NCBI GenBank assembly: GCA_027485675.1
Contig: JAIXQP010000011.1
Span: 1 to 36,360, forward strand
From: Terriglobales bacterium
Lineage (GTDB): Bacteria > Acidobacteriota > Terriglobia > Bryobacterales > Bryobacteraceae
Reading direction: 5' to 3'
DNA: 36,360 bases
The notes under the pieces are model-generated. The model was not told the DNA's origin. It made no database searches and worked only from the letters and a program-made list of their open reading frames with translations. Both the position numbers and the translations under genes were made by a program. This document shows, piece by piece, positions 17,519 to 25,867 of this stretch. Position 1 is the first letter of the stretch. Each line of letters starts with the position of its first letter.

Positions 17519-17949
17519 TGCCGGAACAGAATCTCGCCAACCATACGCAGAAGGTACCGGGTTTTTTGGTGCTCGGTCTCGTGTTGTTCGTAACGTTTAT
17601 TGGCTGCATGGTGAATCTCTATGCCTCCTTAGGGGATCACCAGCGCCTGTATAGCGCCTCGCTGCTCTTCGTTTTGACGGGCGGGGTGTTTGTGACCGCT
17701 TACTTTGCACGGGTTTTTGCGTTAAAGGCGCAGGACCGGGCGATTCGGGCGGAGGAGAATCTTCGCCACTTTGTTCTGACGGGTAAGTTGCTCGATCCGC
17801 GCCTGGAGGTGAAGCAGATTATTGCTCTGCGTTTCGCCTCCGACGCCGAGTTCCCGGCCTTGGCGCAACAAGCGGCGGAGAAGGGCCTTTCGCAGACCGA
17901 CATTAAGGCGGCCGTGAAGAGCTGGCGCGCTGATTTCTATCGCGTGTAA
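17518..17949 (+). CDS. DUF6526 family membrane protein
   Basis: 143 residues. Its ATG shares one base with the nrdB stop, so it is translationally coupled to the RNR genes. Two membrane helices (about 15-35, FLVLGLVLFVTFIGCMV, and 47-65, LLFVLTGGVFVTAYFA) precede a cytoplasmic helical domain. That domain carries the family signature ALKAQDRAIRAEENLRHFVL, LDPRL, QIIALRFASDAEFPALA and a terminal W-R-A-D-F/Y-R-V. The family, recalled from memory, has no known function. The tight link to nrdAB may be a matter of co-expression only; no RNR-related motif is seen. Confidence 0.82.
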   Translation: MPEQNLANHTQKVPGFLVLGLVLFVTFIGCMVNLYASLGDHQRLYSASLLFVLTGGVFVTAYFARVFALKAQDRAIRAEENLRHFVLTGKLLDPRLEVKQIIALRFASDAEFPALAQQAAEKGLSQTDIKAAVKSWRADFYRV

Positions 17950-17974
17950 CGCGATTTCGACCGGTCGCGGCGAG

Positions 17975-17980
17975 TATAAT
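17975..17980 (+). promoter_or_regulatory. Consensus -10 box directly before the small dehydrogenase subunit
   Basis: A perfect TATAAT ends six bases before GTG 17987. A transcription start at the usual distance would fall on that GTG, giving a leaderless mRNA. No recognisable -35 or ribosome binding site accompanies it. Confidence 0.55.
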
Positions 17981-17986
17981 GTGGGC

Positions 17987-18517
17987 GTGCCCACTCCCAC
18001 TCGCCGACGCCTCTTGCAAGCCTCCGCCACGCTGGCCGTGGCGGCCTCCACTCTGCCCGCGCAAGACCATTCTCAGCACGGGCTGACCCAGATTGAAACG
18101 GCCGCGCCGAAGAAGGCGCGCTTCTTCAACAAACAAGAGATGGCGCTGCTCGAGCAACTCGTGGAGCAGATTATTCCCCGGTCCGATACGCCGGGAGCGG
18201 CCGATGCCAAGGTGCATTACTTCGTCGACTTGCAAGCGCATACGAACAAGAAGCTCGGCTCCCAACTGCGGAAGGACTTAGCGTGGGTTCGAAAGCAAGG
18301 CTTCGCCAAGGGGGATGCGGCGAAACAAGTGGAGTTACTCACGGCGTGGAGCAAACAGAAGGGAACCAGTTCCTTCGGGGTATTTCAGCGTTTGAAGGAC
18401 CTGACGATTGATGGCTACTACGGCTCCAGGGAAGGTCTGGCGCAGGAGCTGGGTTGGAACGCGAATACCTTTCTGCGGGAGTTCAAGGGCTGCACGCACC
18501 CGGAGCACGGAGTTTAA
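17987..18517 (+). CDS. Gluconate 2-dehydrogenase subunit 3-like protein, Tat-exported
   Basis: GTG 17987 gives 176 residues; GTG 17981 overlaps the spacer after the -10 box and is less likely. The start PTPTRRRLLQASATLAVAAS is a twin-arginine signal. The mature part has the subunit-3 pattern FFNKQEMALLEQLVEQIIPR, then DTPGAADAKVHYFVDLQ, and near the end FGVFQRLKDLTIDGYYGS. In this family the small subunit escorts the cofactor-loaded flavoprotein through Tat and stabilises it. The flavoprotein follows three bases downstream. The haem c subunit found in classical three-subunit enzymes is not adjacent. Confidence 0.87.
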   Translation: MPTPTRRRLLQASATLAVAASTLPAQDHSQHGLTQIETAAPKKARFFNKQEMALLEQLVEQIIPRSDTPGAADAKVHYFVDLQAHTNKKLGSQLRKDLAWVRKQGFAKGDAAKQVELLTAWSKQKGTSSFGVFQRLKDLTIDGYYGSREGLAQELGWNANTFLREFKGCTHPEHGV

Positions 18518-18520
18518 ACC

Positions 18521-20167
18521 ATGTACGTTCAGAACGCACCCGAAGTGCATGATGTGATTGTGATTGGCAGCGGCGCCGCCGGCGGCATGGCGGCGTGGAA
18601 TCTGACGCGGCAGGGCGTGAACGTGACGCTGCTCGACGCCGGCACCCGCTTTCGGCGCGAAGAGTTCTGGACGCACGTGAAGCCGTGGCAGTGGCGGGAG
18701 CGGGTCGAACGCGGCATGGCGCCGCCGCAGATCCGGCTCGACACCAACGAGCAGCCGTACTCGTGGAAGGACCCGAACTACTTTGAACTGATCCGGGTGT
18801 GGGGCCGGGGCGGCAAGACGAACATTTGGGGCCGGGTGGCGCTGCGGTATTCGGACCTCGATTTCGAGGGGCCGGCGCGGGACGGCTGGGAGATCCCGTG
18901 GCCGATTCGGTATAAGGACATCGCTCCCTACTACGACAAGGTGGAACAGGAGATCGGGGTCTGCGGCGGCGACGACGATCAGGATTCGTTGCCGGGGTCG
19001 CGGTTTCATCTGCCCCCGGCGGCGCCGCGCTGCGGCGAGCGGCTGCTGCAGGCGGCGGCCAAGCGGCAGGGCATCAGCATTGTGAACCAGCGCCGGGCAG
19101 TAGTGACGAAGCCGCATAACGGCCACAACCCTTGCCACTACTGCGGGGCGTGCGGCCGGGGCTGCGATGTTTCGGCGTTCTTTAATTCCACCGATTATCT
19201 GCTCGATCCGGCGGAGAAGACCGGGAAGCTGAAGATCATCGACAACGCCGTGGTGGCGCGGATCCTGCTGGGGGAGAATGGTCTCGCGAGCGGGGTGCAG
19301 TATTTCGACCGGTACACCAAGCAGGAGCGTGTGATTCGCGGCAAGCGGATCGTGCTGGGGGCTTCGTGCGTCGATTCGACGCGGATTCTATTGAACTCGA
19401 AGTCGGCGCAGTATCCGACCGGCATTGGGAACTCGTCCGGGGTGATCGGGAGCTACCTGTGCGAGCAGGTGCGCTTCCATATGTACGGGTTCGTGCCGGA
19501 GTTGCTGGGCACCAAGACGCTGAACGATGACGGGATCGGCGGCGAACACATTTACATGCCGCGGTTCAACCATCGGGACGGGAAGAAGCGGGACTATCTG
19601 CGCGGCTACGGCTCGCAGTTCTGGGGGATTGGCGCGCAGCCGGGAGCGGCGTACGCGAAGCAGTTGGATGGCTTCGGCCTGGACTTCAAGAAGGCTGTGA
19701 AGCGGCGCTACCCGGCGCTGGTGGCGCTGCATCCTTACGGCGAGACACTGCCGCGGAAGGAGAACCGGATTACTGTTGAAGGGACGCCGCTCGATAAGTA
19801 TGGCGTGCCGACGATGCGGATTGAGTACAACATCGGCGACAACGAGAAGAAGATGATCGCCGAGATGTACGATATGGCCGAGGGCGTGCTGCGGGCGGCG
19901 AAGGCGGAGATTCTCCCGTTTCAGCGCGGGTGGCTCGATAACTTCGGCAGCGCGATCCATGAGCATGGCACCTGCCGGATGGGCGAGGATCGGCGCCGGA
20001 GCGCGTTGAACGGGTTCAACCAGATGCACGACGTGAAGAACCTGTTCGTCGTGGACGGGTCGGCTTTCACGACGGCTTCTGAGAAGAACCCGACGTTGAC
20101 GATTCTGGCGCTGGCGTGGCGGTCGACGGATTACCTGGCCGAGGAGATGCGGAAAGGCAACCTTTAG
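18521..20167 (+). CDS. GMC family oxidoreductase, flavoprotein partner of the preceding subunit
   Basis: 548 residues, GGAG eight bases upstream of the ATG. FAD is bound by the N-terminal GSGAAGG (about 17-23). The catalytic region has HEHGTCRMG and the C-terminal FAD signature [20 protein letters not shown] with the usual Asn. The expected reaction is oxidation of a sugar or sugar acid hydroxyl in the periplasm, electrons passing to a quinone or cytochrome; the exact substrate is unknown. There is no signal peptide of its own, consistent with co-export by the Tat-bearing small subunit. [11 protein letters not shown] (Cys205, 208, 211, 215) has ferredoxin-like CxxCxxCxxxC spacing and may hold an Fe-S cluster. 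Its stop codon interlocks with that of the convergent DUF1080 gene. Confidence 0.9.
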   Translation: MYVQNAPEVHDVIVIGSGAAGGMAAWNLTRQGVNVTLLDAGTRFRREEFWTHVKPWQWRERVERGMAPPQIRLDTNEQPYSWKDPNYFELIRVWGRGGKTNIWGRVALRYSDLDFEGPARDGWEIPWPIRYKDIAPYYDKVEQEIGVCGGDDDQDSLPGSRFHLPPAAPRCGERLLQAAAKRQGISIVNQRRAVVTKPHNGHNPCHYCGACGRGCDVSAFFNSTDYLLDPAEKTGKLKIIDNAVVARILLGENGLASGVQYFDRYTKQERVIRGKRIVLGASCVDSTRILLNSKSAQYPTGIGNSSGVIGSYLCEQVRFHMYGFVPELLGTKTLNDDGIGGEHIYMPRFNHRDGKKRDYLRGYGSQFWGIGAQPGAAYAKQLDGFGLDFKKAVKRRYPALVALHPYGETLPRKENRITVEGTPLDKYGVPTMRIEYNIGDNEKKMIAEMYDMAEGVLRAAKAEILPFQRGWLDNFGSAIHEHGTCRMGEDRRRSALNGFNQMHDVKNLFVVDGSAFTTASEKNPTLTILALAWRSTDYLAEEMRKGNL

Positions 20168-21105
20168 CGGACGAGCGGGGTGACGGTGAGCTTGCGGATT
20201 TCAACGGCTCCGTGGTCGCCCTGCACGCTAATGGGGCCGGGTTGCTCTTCGTTGGGGTCGTGGGCCATGGCGGTGAGGCCTTCGACTTCGCCGCGGTCGA
20301 TGACCGTGACGCCGTTGACGATGACGGTAACGGTGCGGCCGACCAGACGAATGTCGTAGGTGTTCCACTCGCCGGGCTTCTTCACCGCGTTTTCGCGGGG
20401 CTTGATGCGGCTATAGAGGGCGCCGGTGCCATGGGTATCGGGCGCTTTGCCGAAGTCGTCGATGATCTGGACTTCGTAGCGGCCCCGGAGGCCGAGGCCG
20501 CCGTTGGACCCTTCGCCGAGGCGGAATTCACCGTGGAGTTCAAAGTTCCAGAACTTCTGGCTCGAGACAAGGTTGTTGGCTCCGGCGACATTCTTCATCA
20601 CGCCACCTTCCACCTTCCAGCCCAACTCCTTGCCGGGCACGAGCGCCGACCAGTTGGAGAGGTCCTTACCGTTGAAGATTTCGACGGGCTTGCCGGGCTT
20701 CCATTTGCCGTCCTCTTTGTCTTTGATGACCGGAGCGCGTTTGCCGACGAAGGCGAGTTTGGAGGCGGGATGGCCTTCGATTTGGAACTCGCCGACCAGG
20801 TCGCCCTTGACGATGCGGGCCGTGTAGACGCCCTTGTTGGCGCCGGAGGGTTGACGGAGATAGTTCCGTTCAAAGACGAAGCGGAGGACGCCGCCCTTGG
20901 CACTGATCTCGGGAATTGCGTTCATATCGCCGCCGGGCGCGCCGACGAAGCGGCCTTTGATGGCAGCGGTTCCGGCGCCGTCCACTTCGAGCCACCAGGC
21001 GCGGCGGCGGGGTTCGTTGGGCACGGTGATGTTCCAACGGCCATTGAAATCGAGATCTTTTGCCAGTCCGGCCAAGGATAGCAGGAAGAAGAGAGCGATG
21101 CGCAT
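20164..21105 (-). CDS. DUF1080 (3-keto-disaccharide hydrolase-like) exported protein, copy 1
   Basis: The frame extends upstream, but ATG 21105 gives the signal peptide [17 protein letters not shown] and 313 residues. The first domain (about 18-125) is beta-rich ([14 protein letters not shown]). The DUF1080 lectin/glucanase-like jelly roll at about 130-310 has [68 protein letters not shown] and [10 protein letters not shown]. Some family members hydrolyse 3-keto-glycosides; others have no known activity. It is convergent with the GMC dehydrogenase, with stop codons sharing three bases, and divergent from the enolase operon 55 bases away. A link to oxidised sugars from the GMC enzyme is a reasonable but untested idea. 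Confidence 0.85.
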   Translation of the reverse strand: MRIALFFLLSLAGLAKDLDFNGRWNITVPNEPRRRAWWLEVDGAGTAAIKGRFVGAPGGDMNAIPEISAKGGVLRFVFERNYLRQPSGANKGVYTARIVKGDLVGEFQIEGHPASKLAFVGKRAPVIKDKEDGKWKPGKPVEIFNGKDLSNWSALVPGKELGWKVEGGVMKNVAGANNLVSSQKFWNFELHGEFRLGEGSNGGLGLRGRYEVQIIDDFGKAPDTHGTGALYSRIKPRENAVKKPGEWNTYDIRLVGRTVTVIVNGVTVIDRGEVEGLTAMAHDPNEEQPGPISVQGDHGAVEIRKLTVTPLVR

Positions 21106-21114
21106 GAAAACGAG

Positions 21115-21120
21115 AGTGTA
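21115..21120 (-). promoter_or_regulatory. Possible -10 box of the DUF1080 gene
   Basis: TACACT on the minus strand ends nine bases before ATG 21105, giving at most a two- or three-base leader. No ribosome binding site is visible. It shares a 55-bp divergent spacer with the enolase operon promoter. Confidence 0.35.
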
Positions 21121-21123
21121 CCA

Positions 21124-21152
21124 TTGCGGATGGCGGGCCGTTTCGATAGAGT
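21124..21152 (+). promoter_or_regulatory. Possible promoter of the enolase-cytochrome operon
   Basis: TTGCGG at 21124-21129 and TAGAGT at 21147-21152 are 17 bases apart. Eight bases separate the -10-like box from ATG 21161, so the message would be leaderless or nearly so. Match quality is moderate. Confidence 0.35.
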
Positions 21153-21160
21153 TGCGCCAT

Positions 21161-22249
21161 ATGCGAAAGGCAGTTTTGACACGACGCGCGCGCCTGGCGA
21201 TGCCGGTGGCGCCGGCAGTGATAGCGGGTCCGATGGCCATAAGCGGCGGACGCATGTGGCGGCTGCGGGAGCCGAGCGGACGGATGTACAGCATCATCCG
21301 GTTGGACACGCGGAGCGGGCTGAAGGGATATGGCGAAGCGGGCGTGGTGGAGGCCGCGGAGTTCAAACGAATTCTCGACCAGGTGCAGGGCCGGGAGGCG
21401 ACCTCGTTTGAGGTGCTGGGCTTGACGGGGCCGCTGCGGGGGGCGGTGAACGTGGCGATGTTGGATATCGTGGGGCGGGCGGCCCAGGCGCCGGTGTATC
21501 AGGTGCTGGGCGGACCGACGCGGCATAAGGCGCGGGCGATTGCGACGGTGAAGAACTCGAACAATGTGGAAGCGGCGATGGAGGCCGGCTACCGGGCCTA
21601 TGCCGTTCCGCTGCCGACGCCGCTGTTTCCGAACTCCGGCAAGCAGTATGTGAATCTCGTGCTTTCGCTGTGGGAGGAGCTGCAGAAGATCGGCGGCGAC
21701 TATGTGCTCGACGGGGCGATGCGGCTGACGCCGGGCGACGCGCAGATGGTGGCGGCGGCGCTCGAGAAGGAGCATCCGTTGTTTTTGGATGAGCCGTGCC
21801 GGTTGACGCAGGTGCGGCAGGTGGCCAAGATCAGCGAGGAGTCGGTGACGCCACTGGGCTTTGGGCGGGACGTGGATTCGCTCGACGTGTTTCAGGATCT
21901 GCTGCGCGAGCAGGCGGTGGATGTGTTGCGGCCGACGCTGCAGCGGCTGGGCATTTCGGCCATCCGCCGGCTGAGCGCGATGGCCGAGACCTACTACACG
22001 GCCGTGGCGCCGTTCCATGACGGCGGGGCGCTGGGAACGGCGGCGGGGTTGCATCTGGCGGCCAGCCTGCCGAACTTCTTCGCGCTGCAGGTGCCGCGGG
22101 TGAGCGCCGCCGAGCGGCAGGCGCGGGACGCGATGATGTCCGGCTGGAATGAGCCGGTGAAGGAAGGCTTCTTTGAACTGCCCACCGGGCCGGGCTTGGG
22201 CGTGACCGTCGATGAGAAGGCACTGGAGCGCTACGAGGTGAAGCTGTGA
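21161..22249 (+). CDS. Enolase-superfamily protein lacking canonical catalytic residues
   Basis: ATG 21161 gives 362 residues. The N-terminus (RKAVLTRRARLAMPVAPAVI) has two arginines and a hydrophobic run, so it may be a Tat signal. The capping domain and barrel follow mandelate racemase/muconate lactonizing enzymes: GYGEAGVVEA, LDIVGRAAQAPVYQVLGG, then HPLFLDEPCRLT and APFHDGGALGTAAGLHLA. The usual K-x-K on strand two is Ala148-Val149-Pro150. Of the three metal ligands, the first may survive as Asp184, the second is Asp210 rather than Glu, and the third, normally in a GE motif, is Arg236. Metal-dependent proton abstraction by the usual route is therefore doubtful. It overlaps the intact paralogue by one base, suggesting a partner, pseudoenzyme or altered chemistry. 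Confidence 0.8.
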   Translation: MRKAVLTRRARLAMPVAPAVIAGPMAISGGRMWRLREPSGRMYSIIRLDTRSGLKGYGEAGVVEAAEFKRILDQVQGREATSFEVLGLTGPLRGAVNVAMLDIVGRAAQAPVYQVLGGPTRHKARAIATVKNSNNVEAAMEAGYRAYAVPLPTPLFPNSGKQYVNLVLSLWEELQKIGGDYVLDGAMRLTPGDAQMVAAALEKEHPLFLDEPCRLTQVRQVAKISEESVTPLGFGRDVDSLDVFQDLLREQAVDVLRPTLQRLGISAIRRLSAMAETYYTAVAPFHDGGALGTAAGLHLAASLPNFFALQVPRVSAAERQARDAMMSGWNEPVKEGFFELPTGPGLGVTVDEKALERYEVKL

Positions 22250-23562
22250 TGCTAAGAAGGGGATTTTTGGGTTTGGCGGGTGCGGCGCCGGCGCTGGGTG
22301 GCCGGTTTGTGGATTCGTGCGGGTGCGCGCTGCAGCCTCGGGCGGCGGCGGCGGGACCGTTGGGCGCGGCGGCGTTCGAGAAGGTGGGTTCGAAGCTGCG
22401 GATCACGAACGTGAAGGTGTTTGGTGTCTCGTTGACGCCGGACTCGGACCGGCCGTACGTCTTCGTGAAGATCGAGACGAATCAGGGTTTGATTGGCTGG
22501 GGCGAGGGGACGCTCGAGGGAAAGGCCGCCGCGGTAATGGCTTGCGTCGAAGACTTCAAGGAGTTTCTGATTGGGGCGGACCCGATGCAGGTGGAACATC
22601 ACTGGCAGTCGATGTATGTTCACAGCTTCTACCGGTCGGGGCCAGTGATGGGTTCGGCGATCAGCGGCATTGATCAGGCTTTGTGGGATATTCGCGGCAA
22701 GGCGCTGAACCTGCCGGTGTACAAGCTGCTCGGCGGGCCGGTGGACACGCGGGGCGTGCGGGGCTACTACCATTTGCGGGCGCGGAGCAAAGAGGATCTG
22801 CCCCGGCTGCGGGAGGAGGCGCGGAAGCAGGGGATCACCTGTTTCAAGAGCGGCATTCCGGGCTACTACGAATGGATTGAGACGAACAAGAAGATCTCGG
22901 CCGCGGTGCAGGCGATGGCCGATCTGCGCGAGGGTCTGGGGCCGGACATCGACATCGGCATCGACTTCCATGCCAAGACGTCGCCGAGCGTGGCGTCGAT
23001 TCTCGTGAAGGAGGTGGAGCCGCTGAACCTGCTGTTTATTGAGGAGCCGTGTCCGCCAGAGAATGTGAAGGCGATGCAACGGATTGCCAAGCGGTCGACG
23101 ACGCCGATTGCGACGGGCGAGCGCCTGGTGGCGCATTACGGTTGCCGCGAGGTGATTGAGCTGGGCGTGGCGGACATCATCCAGACCGATATCAACCACG
23201 TGGGCGGCATTACGGCGCTGTGGAAGGTGGGGGCGATGGCGGAGATCTCGGGGATCTCGATGGCGCCCCATGCTTGCGAAGGGCCGATTGGCGGTCTCGC
23301 GACGGTGCATGTGGATGCGGCGATGCCGAACTTCCTGGTGCAGGAGATCTGCAGCGGCGTGGAGGTGGGGCCGAACGAGAAGGTCTGGGCCGAGTGGCTC
23401 GGCTTTCCGGCGATGCGGATGGTGAACGGCCGGTTCCCGCTTTCGGACAAGCCGGGGCTGGGCTTTGAGCTGACCGAAGAGGCGCTGAAGAAATACCCGT
23501 TTGGCGGAACGAAGCCAATGGCACGGGTGTTTCATGAGGACGGGTCGGTAGCGGAATGGTAG
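22249..23562 (+). CDS. Enolase-superfamily enzyme, galactonate dehydratase-like
   Basis: ATG 22249 lies in TGATG with the previous stop; GTG 22246 is a less likely start. 437 residues. MLRRGFLGLAGAAPALGG looks like a Tat signal, unusual for a superfamily that is mostly cytoplasmic. Key residues are intact: Lys200 (CFKSG), Asp239 and His241 (DFHAKTS), Glu265 (FIEEPCPPEN), Glu291 (ATGERL) and His341 (APHACEGPIG). The D-x-H pair with GER and APH matches acid-sugar dehydratases such as D-galactonate dehydratase, which remove water via Mg2+-assisted proton abstraction to give 2-keto-3-deoxy acids. The exact sugar cannot be told. Its stop overlaps the following cytochrome gene by seven bases. Confidence 0.87.
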   Translation: MLRRGFLGLAGAAPALGGRFVDSCGCALQPRAAAAGPLGAAAFEKVGSKLRITNVKVFGVSLTPDSDRPYVFVKIETNQGLIGWGEGTLEGKAAAVMACVEDFKEFLIGADPMQVEHHWQSMYVHSFYRSGPVMGSAISGIDQALWDIRGKALNLPVYKLLGGPVDTRGVRGYYHLRARSKEDLPRLREEARKQGITCFKSGIPGYYEWIETNKKISAAVQAMADLREGLGPDIDIGIDFHAKTSPSVASILVKEVEPLNLLFIEEPCPPENVKAMQRIAKRSTTPIATGERLVAHYGCREVIELGVADIIQTDINHVGGITALWKVGAMAEISGISMAPHACEGPIGGLATVHVDAAMPNFLVQEICSGVEVGPNEKVWAEWLGFPAMRMVNGRFPLSDKPGLGFELTEEALKKYPFGGTKPMARVFHEDGSVAEW

Positions 23563-25859
23563 CGCTCCGCATTGGCTTCGTTTCGTTATTTGCCATGTTG
23601 GCTTATGGCGATGACTTCACCGAGAAGATCCGGCCGGTGCTGGCCGATAACTGCACGAAGTGCCATAATCCGGCGAATCCGCGGAACCGTCTGAACTTTT
23701 TGAAGGCGACGGCGGCGACGGAGGTGGAGGCGCAGCGGTCGCTATGGCGAAACGTGGCGACGCAGTTGCGGAACCGGACGATGCCGCCGGGCGACGCCAA
23801 GATGGCCGAGGCGGACCGATTGGAAGTAGCCAATTGGATTGAGGCGCGGCTGCGGAGTACGGGTTGCACGAGCGAGGAGTACGCGGGATTCGTGGCGTCG
23901 CGGCGGCTCAACCGCCGGGAGTGGAAGAACACGATCCGGGATCTGTTCGGGCTCGATATTGCGGCGCCGGACCTGTTTCCGGCCGATGAATCGGGTGGGG
24001 CGGGCTTCGATACCAACGGCGAAACGCTCTATATCCCGCCGATGATGCTCGAGCGGTATCTGGAGGCGGCGTCGACGGTGCTCGACCGGATTATCGTGAC
24101 GCCGGCTTACAACAAAGTGGTTCTGTCGCATGAGTTGAATCCGGTGACGGCGCCGCCGACCGGGATCAAGCCGAGCCGGTTCGTGGATCCGGGGACGGAG
24201 TTGAGCACGAACGTTTCCGTATTTGCCGAGGGGCAGTATACGATTCGGGTTTCCGTGGAGCGGCCACCGGTGACGCCGTTTACGTTGAAGGTGAAGGTGG
24301 ATGGTCTCGAAGTAGGGACGCTGGCCTATGCGCGCGATTCGGGCGGCGGCGCGACGGCGCGGTTGGCGACGGCGACGCTTTCGCGGGGGGCGCATACGAT
24401 CACGGTGGTGAACGGGACGGAGCGCGTGGAGTTCTACAGCGTGACGGTGGACCAGCGGCCAGCGCCGATGGCGGCGGAGAAGCGGGCGCTGCACTTCCAG
24501 TTATTGGGTTTGGAGCCGGGCCAGTCGCCGGTGGATCCGCGGGCGGCGGCGCGGCGCGTTCTGAAGCAGGTGTTGCCGAAGGCGTTCCGGCGGCCGGTGG
24601 AGGACGCGGAGGTGGAGCCGTTTCTGGCGCTGTACGATCGCGGGGCCAAGCGCGGGGATCCGTTTGAAGAGAATGTGAAGCTGGCGTTGAAGGCGGTGCT
24701 GGTTTCGCCCCGGTTCCTGTTCAAGGTGGAGGAGCCGGATCCGCGGCCGGGGATTCAACGCATCGGCCAGTACGAGATGGCTTCGCGGCTTTCCTACTTC
24801 CTTTGGTCGACGATGCCGGACGCGGAGTTGCTGCAGTTAGCCAGGGCAGGAAAGTTGCAGGACCCGGCGGTGCTGGCGGCGCAGGTGGACCGGATGATTG
24901 ACGATCCGCGCTCGCGCGTTTTCGCCAACGGCTTCGTGGGCCAGTGGCTGGGGACGCAAGAGGTGGGCGGGCGGGCGATGCCGCTGCTGACGGAGTTACA
25001 GCACTTCTATACGCCGGAGGCCGCGGCCGATCTGCGGGAGCAGCCGGAGCTGATGTTTCATTACCTGCTGACGGCGAATCGCAGCTTACTCGAGTTACTC
25101 ACGGGAAGTTACACGTTCTTGACCGACCGGCTGGTGAAGTATTACCAGCTCGAAGGCAAGGTGAAGCTGGGTCCGGGGCCGGGGTTCCATAAGGTCGATT
25201 GGCCGGATACGAAGCGGGCCGGGGTGCTGGGATTGGCTTCCGTGCTGGGCATGAGTTCGCACTACAAGGAGGCGAGTCCGGTACTGCGCGGGGCGTGGGT
25301 GCTCGAGACGCTGCTGGGGACGCCGGTGCCGCCGCCGCCGCCTGATGTGCCGTCGCTCGATGCGATTAAGGCGGCGCATAAGAAGCTGAGCGTGCGCGAG
25401 ATGCTGGCCAAGCACCGGGAGAACGTTTCGTGCGCGGCCTGCCATAACCTGATGGACCCGATTGGGCTGGGCCTTGAGAATTTTGATTGGATGGGCCGCT
25501 GGCGGGACACGGAAGCGGATGGGCGGCCGGTGGACGCTTCGGGCGCGTTGCCGAGTGGGGAGAAGTTTAACGGTCCGGAGGAGTTACGGGGCGTTCTGCT
25601 GCAGCGCAAGGATGAGTTTGTGCGGCAGATTGTGAGCAAGACGCTGGGTTACGCCCTGGGGCGGGGTTTACAGGACGGTGACCAATGCACTATTCAGCGG
25701 TTGATGGACCACCTGGCTAAGGATGGCTATTCCGCCCGTACCTTGATTCGGGATATCGTATTGAGTACCCCGTTCCGGAATTCACAGAGCGACGCGGTGG
25801 TGAGCGAGAGCCACGGTCCGGCGAAGAAGGCTCCCCGCCGATTGTTGGGAACCAAGTAG
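23556..25859 (+). CDS. DUF1592/DUF1587/DUF1588/DUF1585 cytochrome c-type protein, copy 2
   Basis: 767 residues. The ATG lies inside the end of the enolase gene (ATGGTAG, seven-base overlap), so translation is probably coupled. A Sec signal (about 1-18) precedes CTKCH at 33-37. Next come MPPGDAKM, the DUF1587-like RRLNRREWKNTIRDLFGLD, a carbohydrate-binding-like beta insertion (about 190-300), DUF1595/DUF1592 regions (MASRLSYFLWSTMPDAE; FVGQWLGTQEVG) and DUF1588 with CAACH at 626-630 followed by NLMDPIGLGLENFDWMG. A DUF1585 end closes it. It resembles copy 1 at 8536-10956 in domain order but is clearly diverged. Two periplasmic haems are expected. Confidence 0.9.
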   Translation: MVALRIGFVSLFAMLAYGDDFTEKIRPVLADNCTKCHNPANPRNRLNFLKATAATEVEAQRSLWRNVATQLRNRTMPPGDAKMAEADRLEVANWIEARLRSTGCTSEEYAGFVASRRLNRREWKNTIRDLFGLDIAAPDLFPADESGGAGFDTNGETLYIPPMMLERYLEAASTVLDRIIVTPAYNKVVLSHELNPVTAPPTGIKPSRFVDPGTELSTNVSVFAEGQYTIRVSVERPPVTPFTLKVKVDGLEVGTLAYARDSGGGATARLATATLSRGAHTITVVNGTERVEFYSVTVDQRPAPMAAEKRALHFQLLGLEPGQSPVDPRAAARRVLKQVLPKAFRRPVEDAEVEPFLALYDRGAKRGDPFEENVKLALKAVLVSPRFLFKVEEPDPRPGIQRIGQYEMASRLSYFLWSTMPDAELLQLARAGKLQDPAVLAAQVDRMIDDPRSRVFANGFVGQWLGTQEVGGRAMPLLTELQHFYTPEAAADLREQPELMFHYLLTANRSLLELLTGSYTFLTDRLVKYYQLEGKVKLGPGPGFHKVDWPDTKRAGVLGLASVLGMSSHYKEASPVLRGAWVLETLLGTPVPPPPPDVPSLDAIKAAHKKLSVREMLAKHRENVSCAACHNLMDPIGLGLENFDWMGRWRDTEADGRPVDASGALPSGEKFNGPEELRGVLLQRKDEFVRQIVSKTLGYALGRGLQDGDQCTIQRLMDHLAKDGYSARTLIRDIVLSTPFRNSQSDAVVSESHGPAKKAPRRLLGTK

Positions 25860-25863
25860 GAGG
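25858..25863 (+). promoter_or_regulatory. Strong ribosome binding site of the second DUF1552 gene
   Basis: AGGAGG overlaps the stop codon of the cytochrome gene and lies four bases before ATG 25868. It is the strongest Shine-Dalgarno match noticed in the window and contrasts with the leaderless-looking first genes of operons. Confidence 0.7.
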
Positions 25864-25867
25864 CAGG

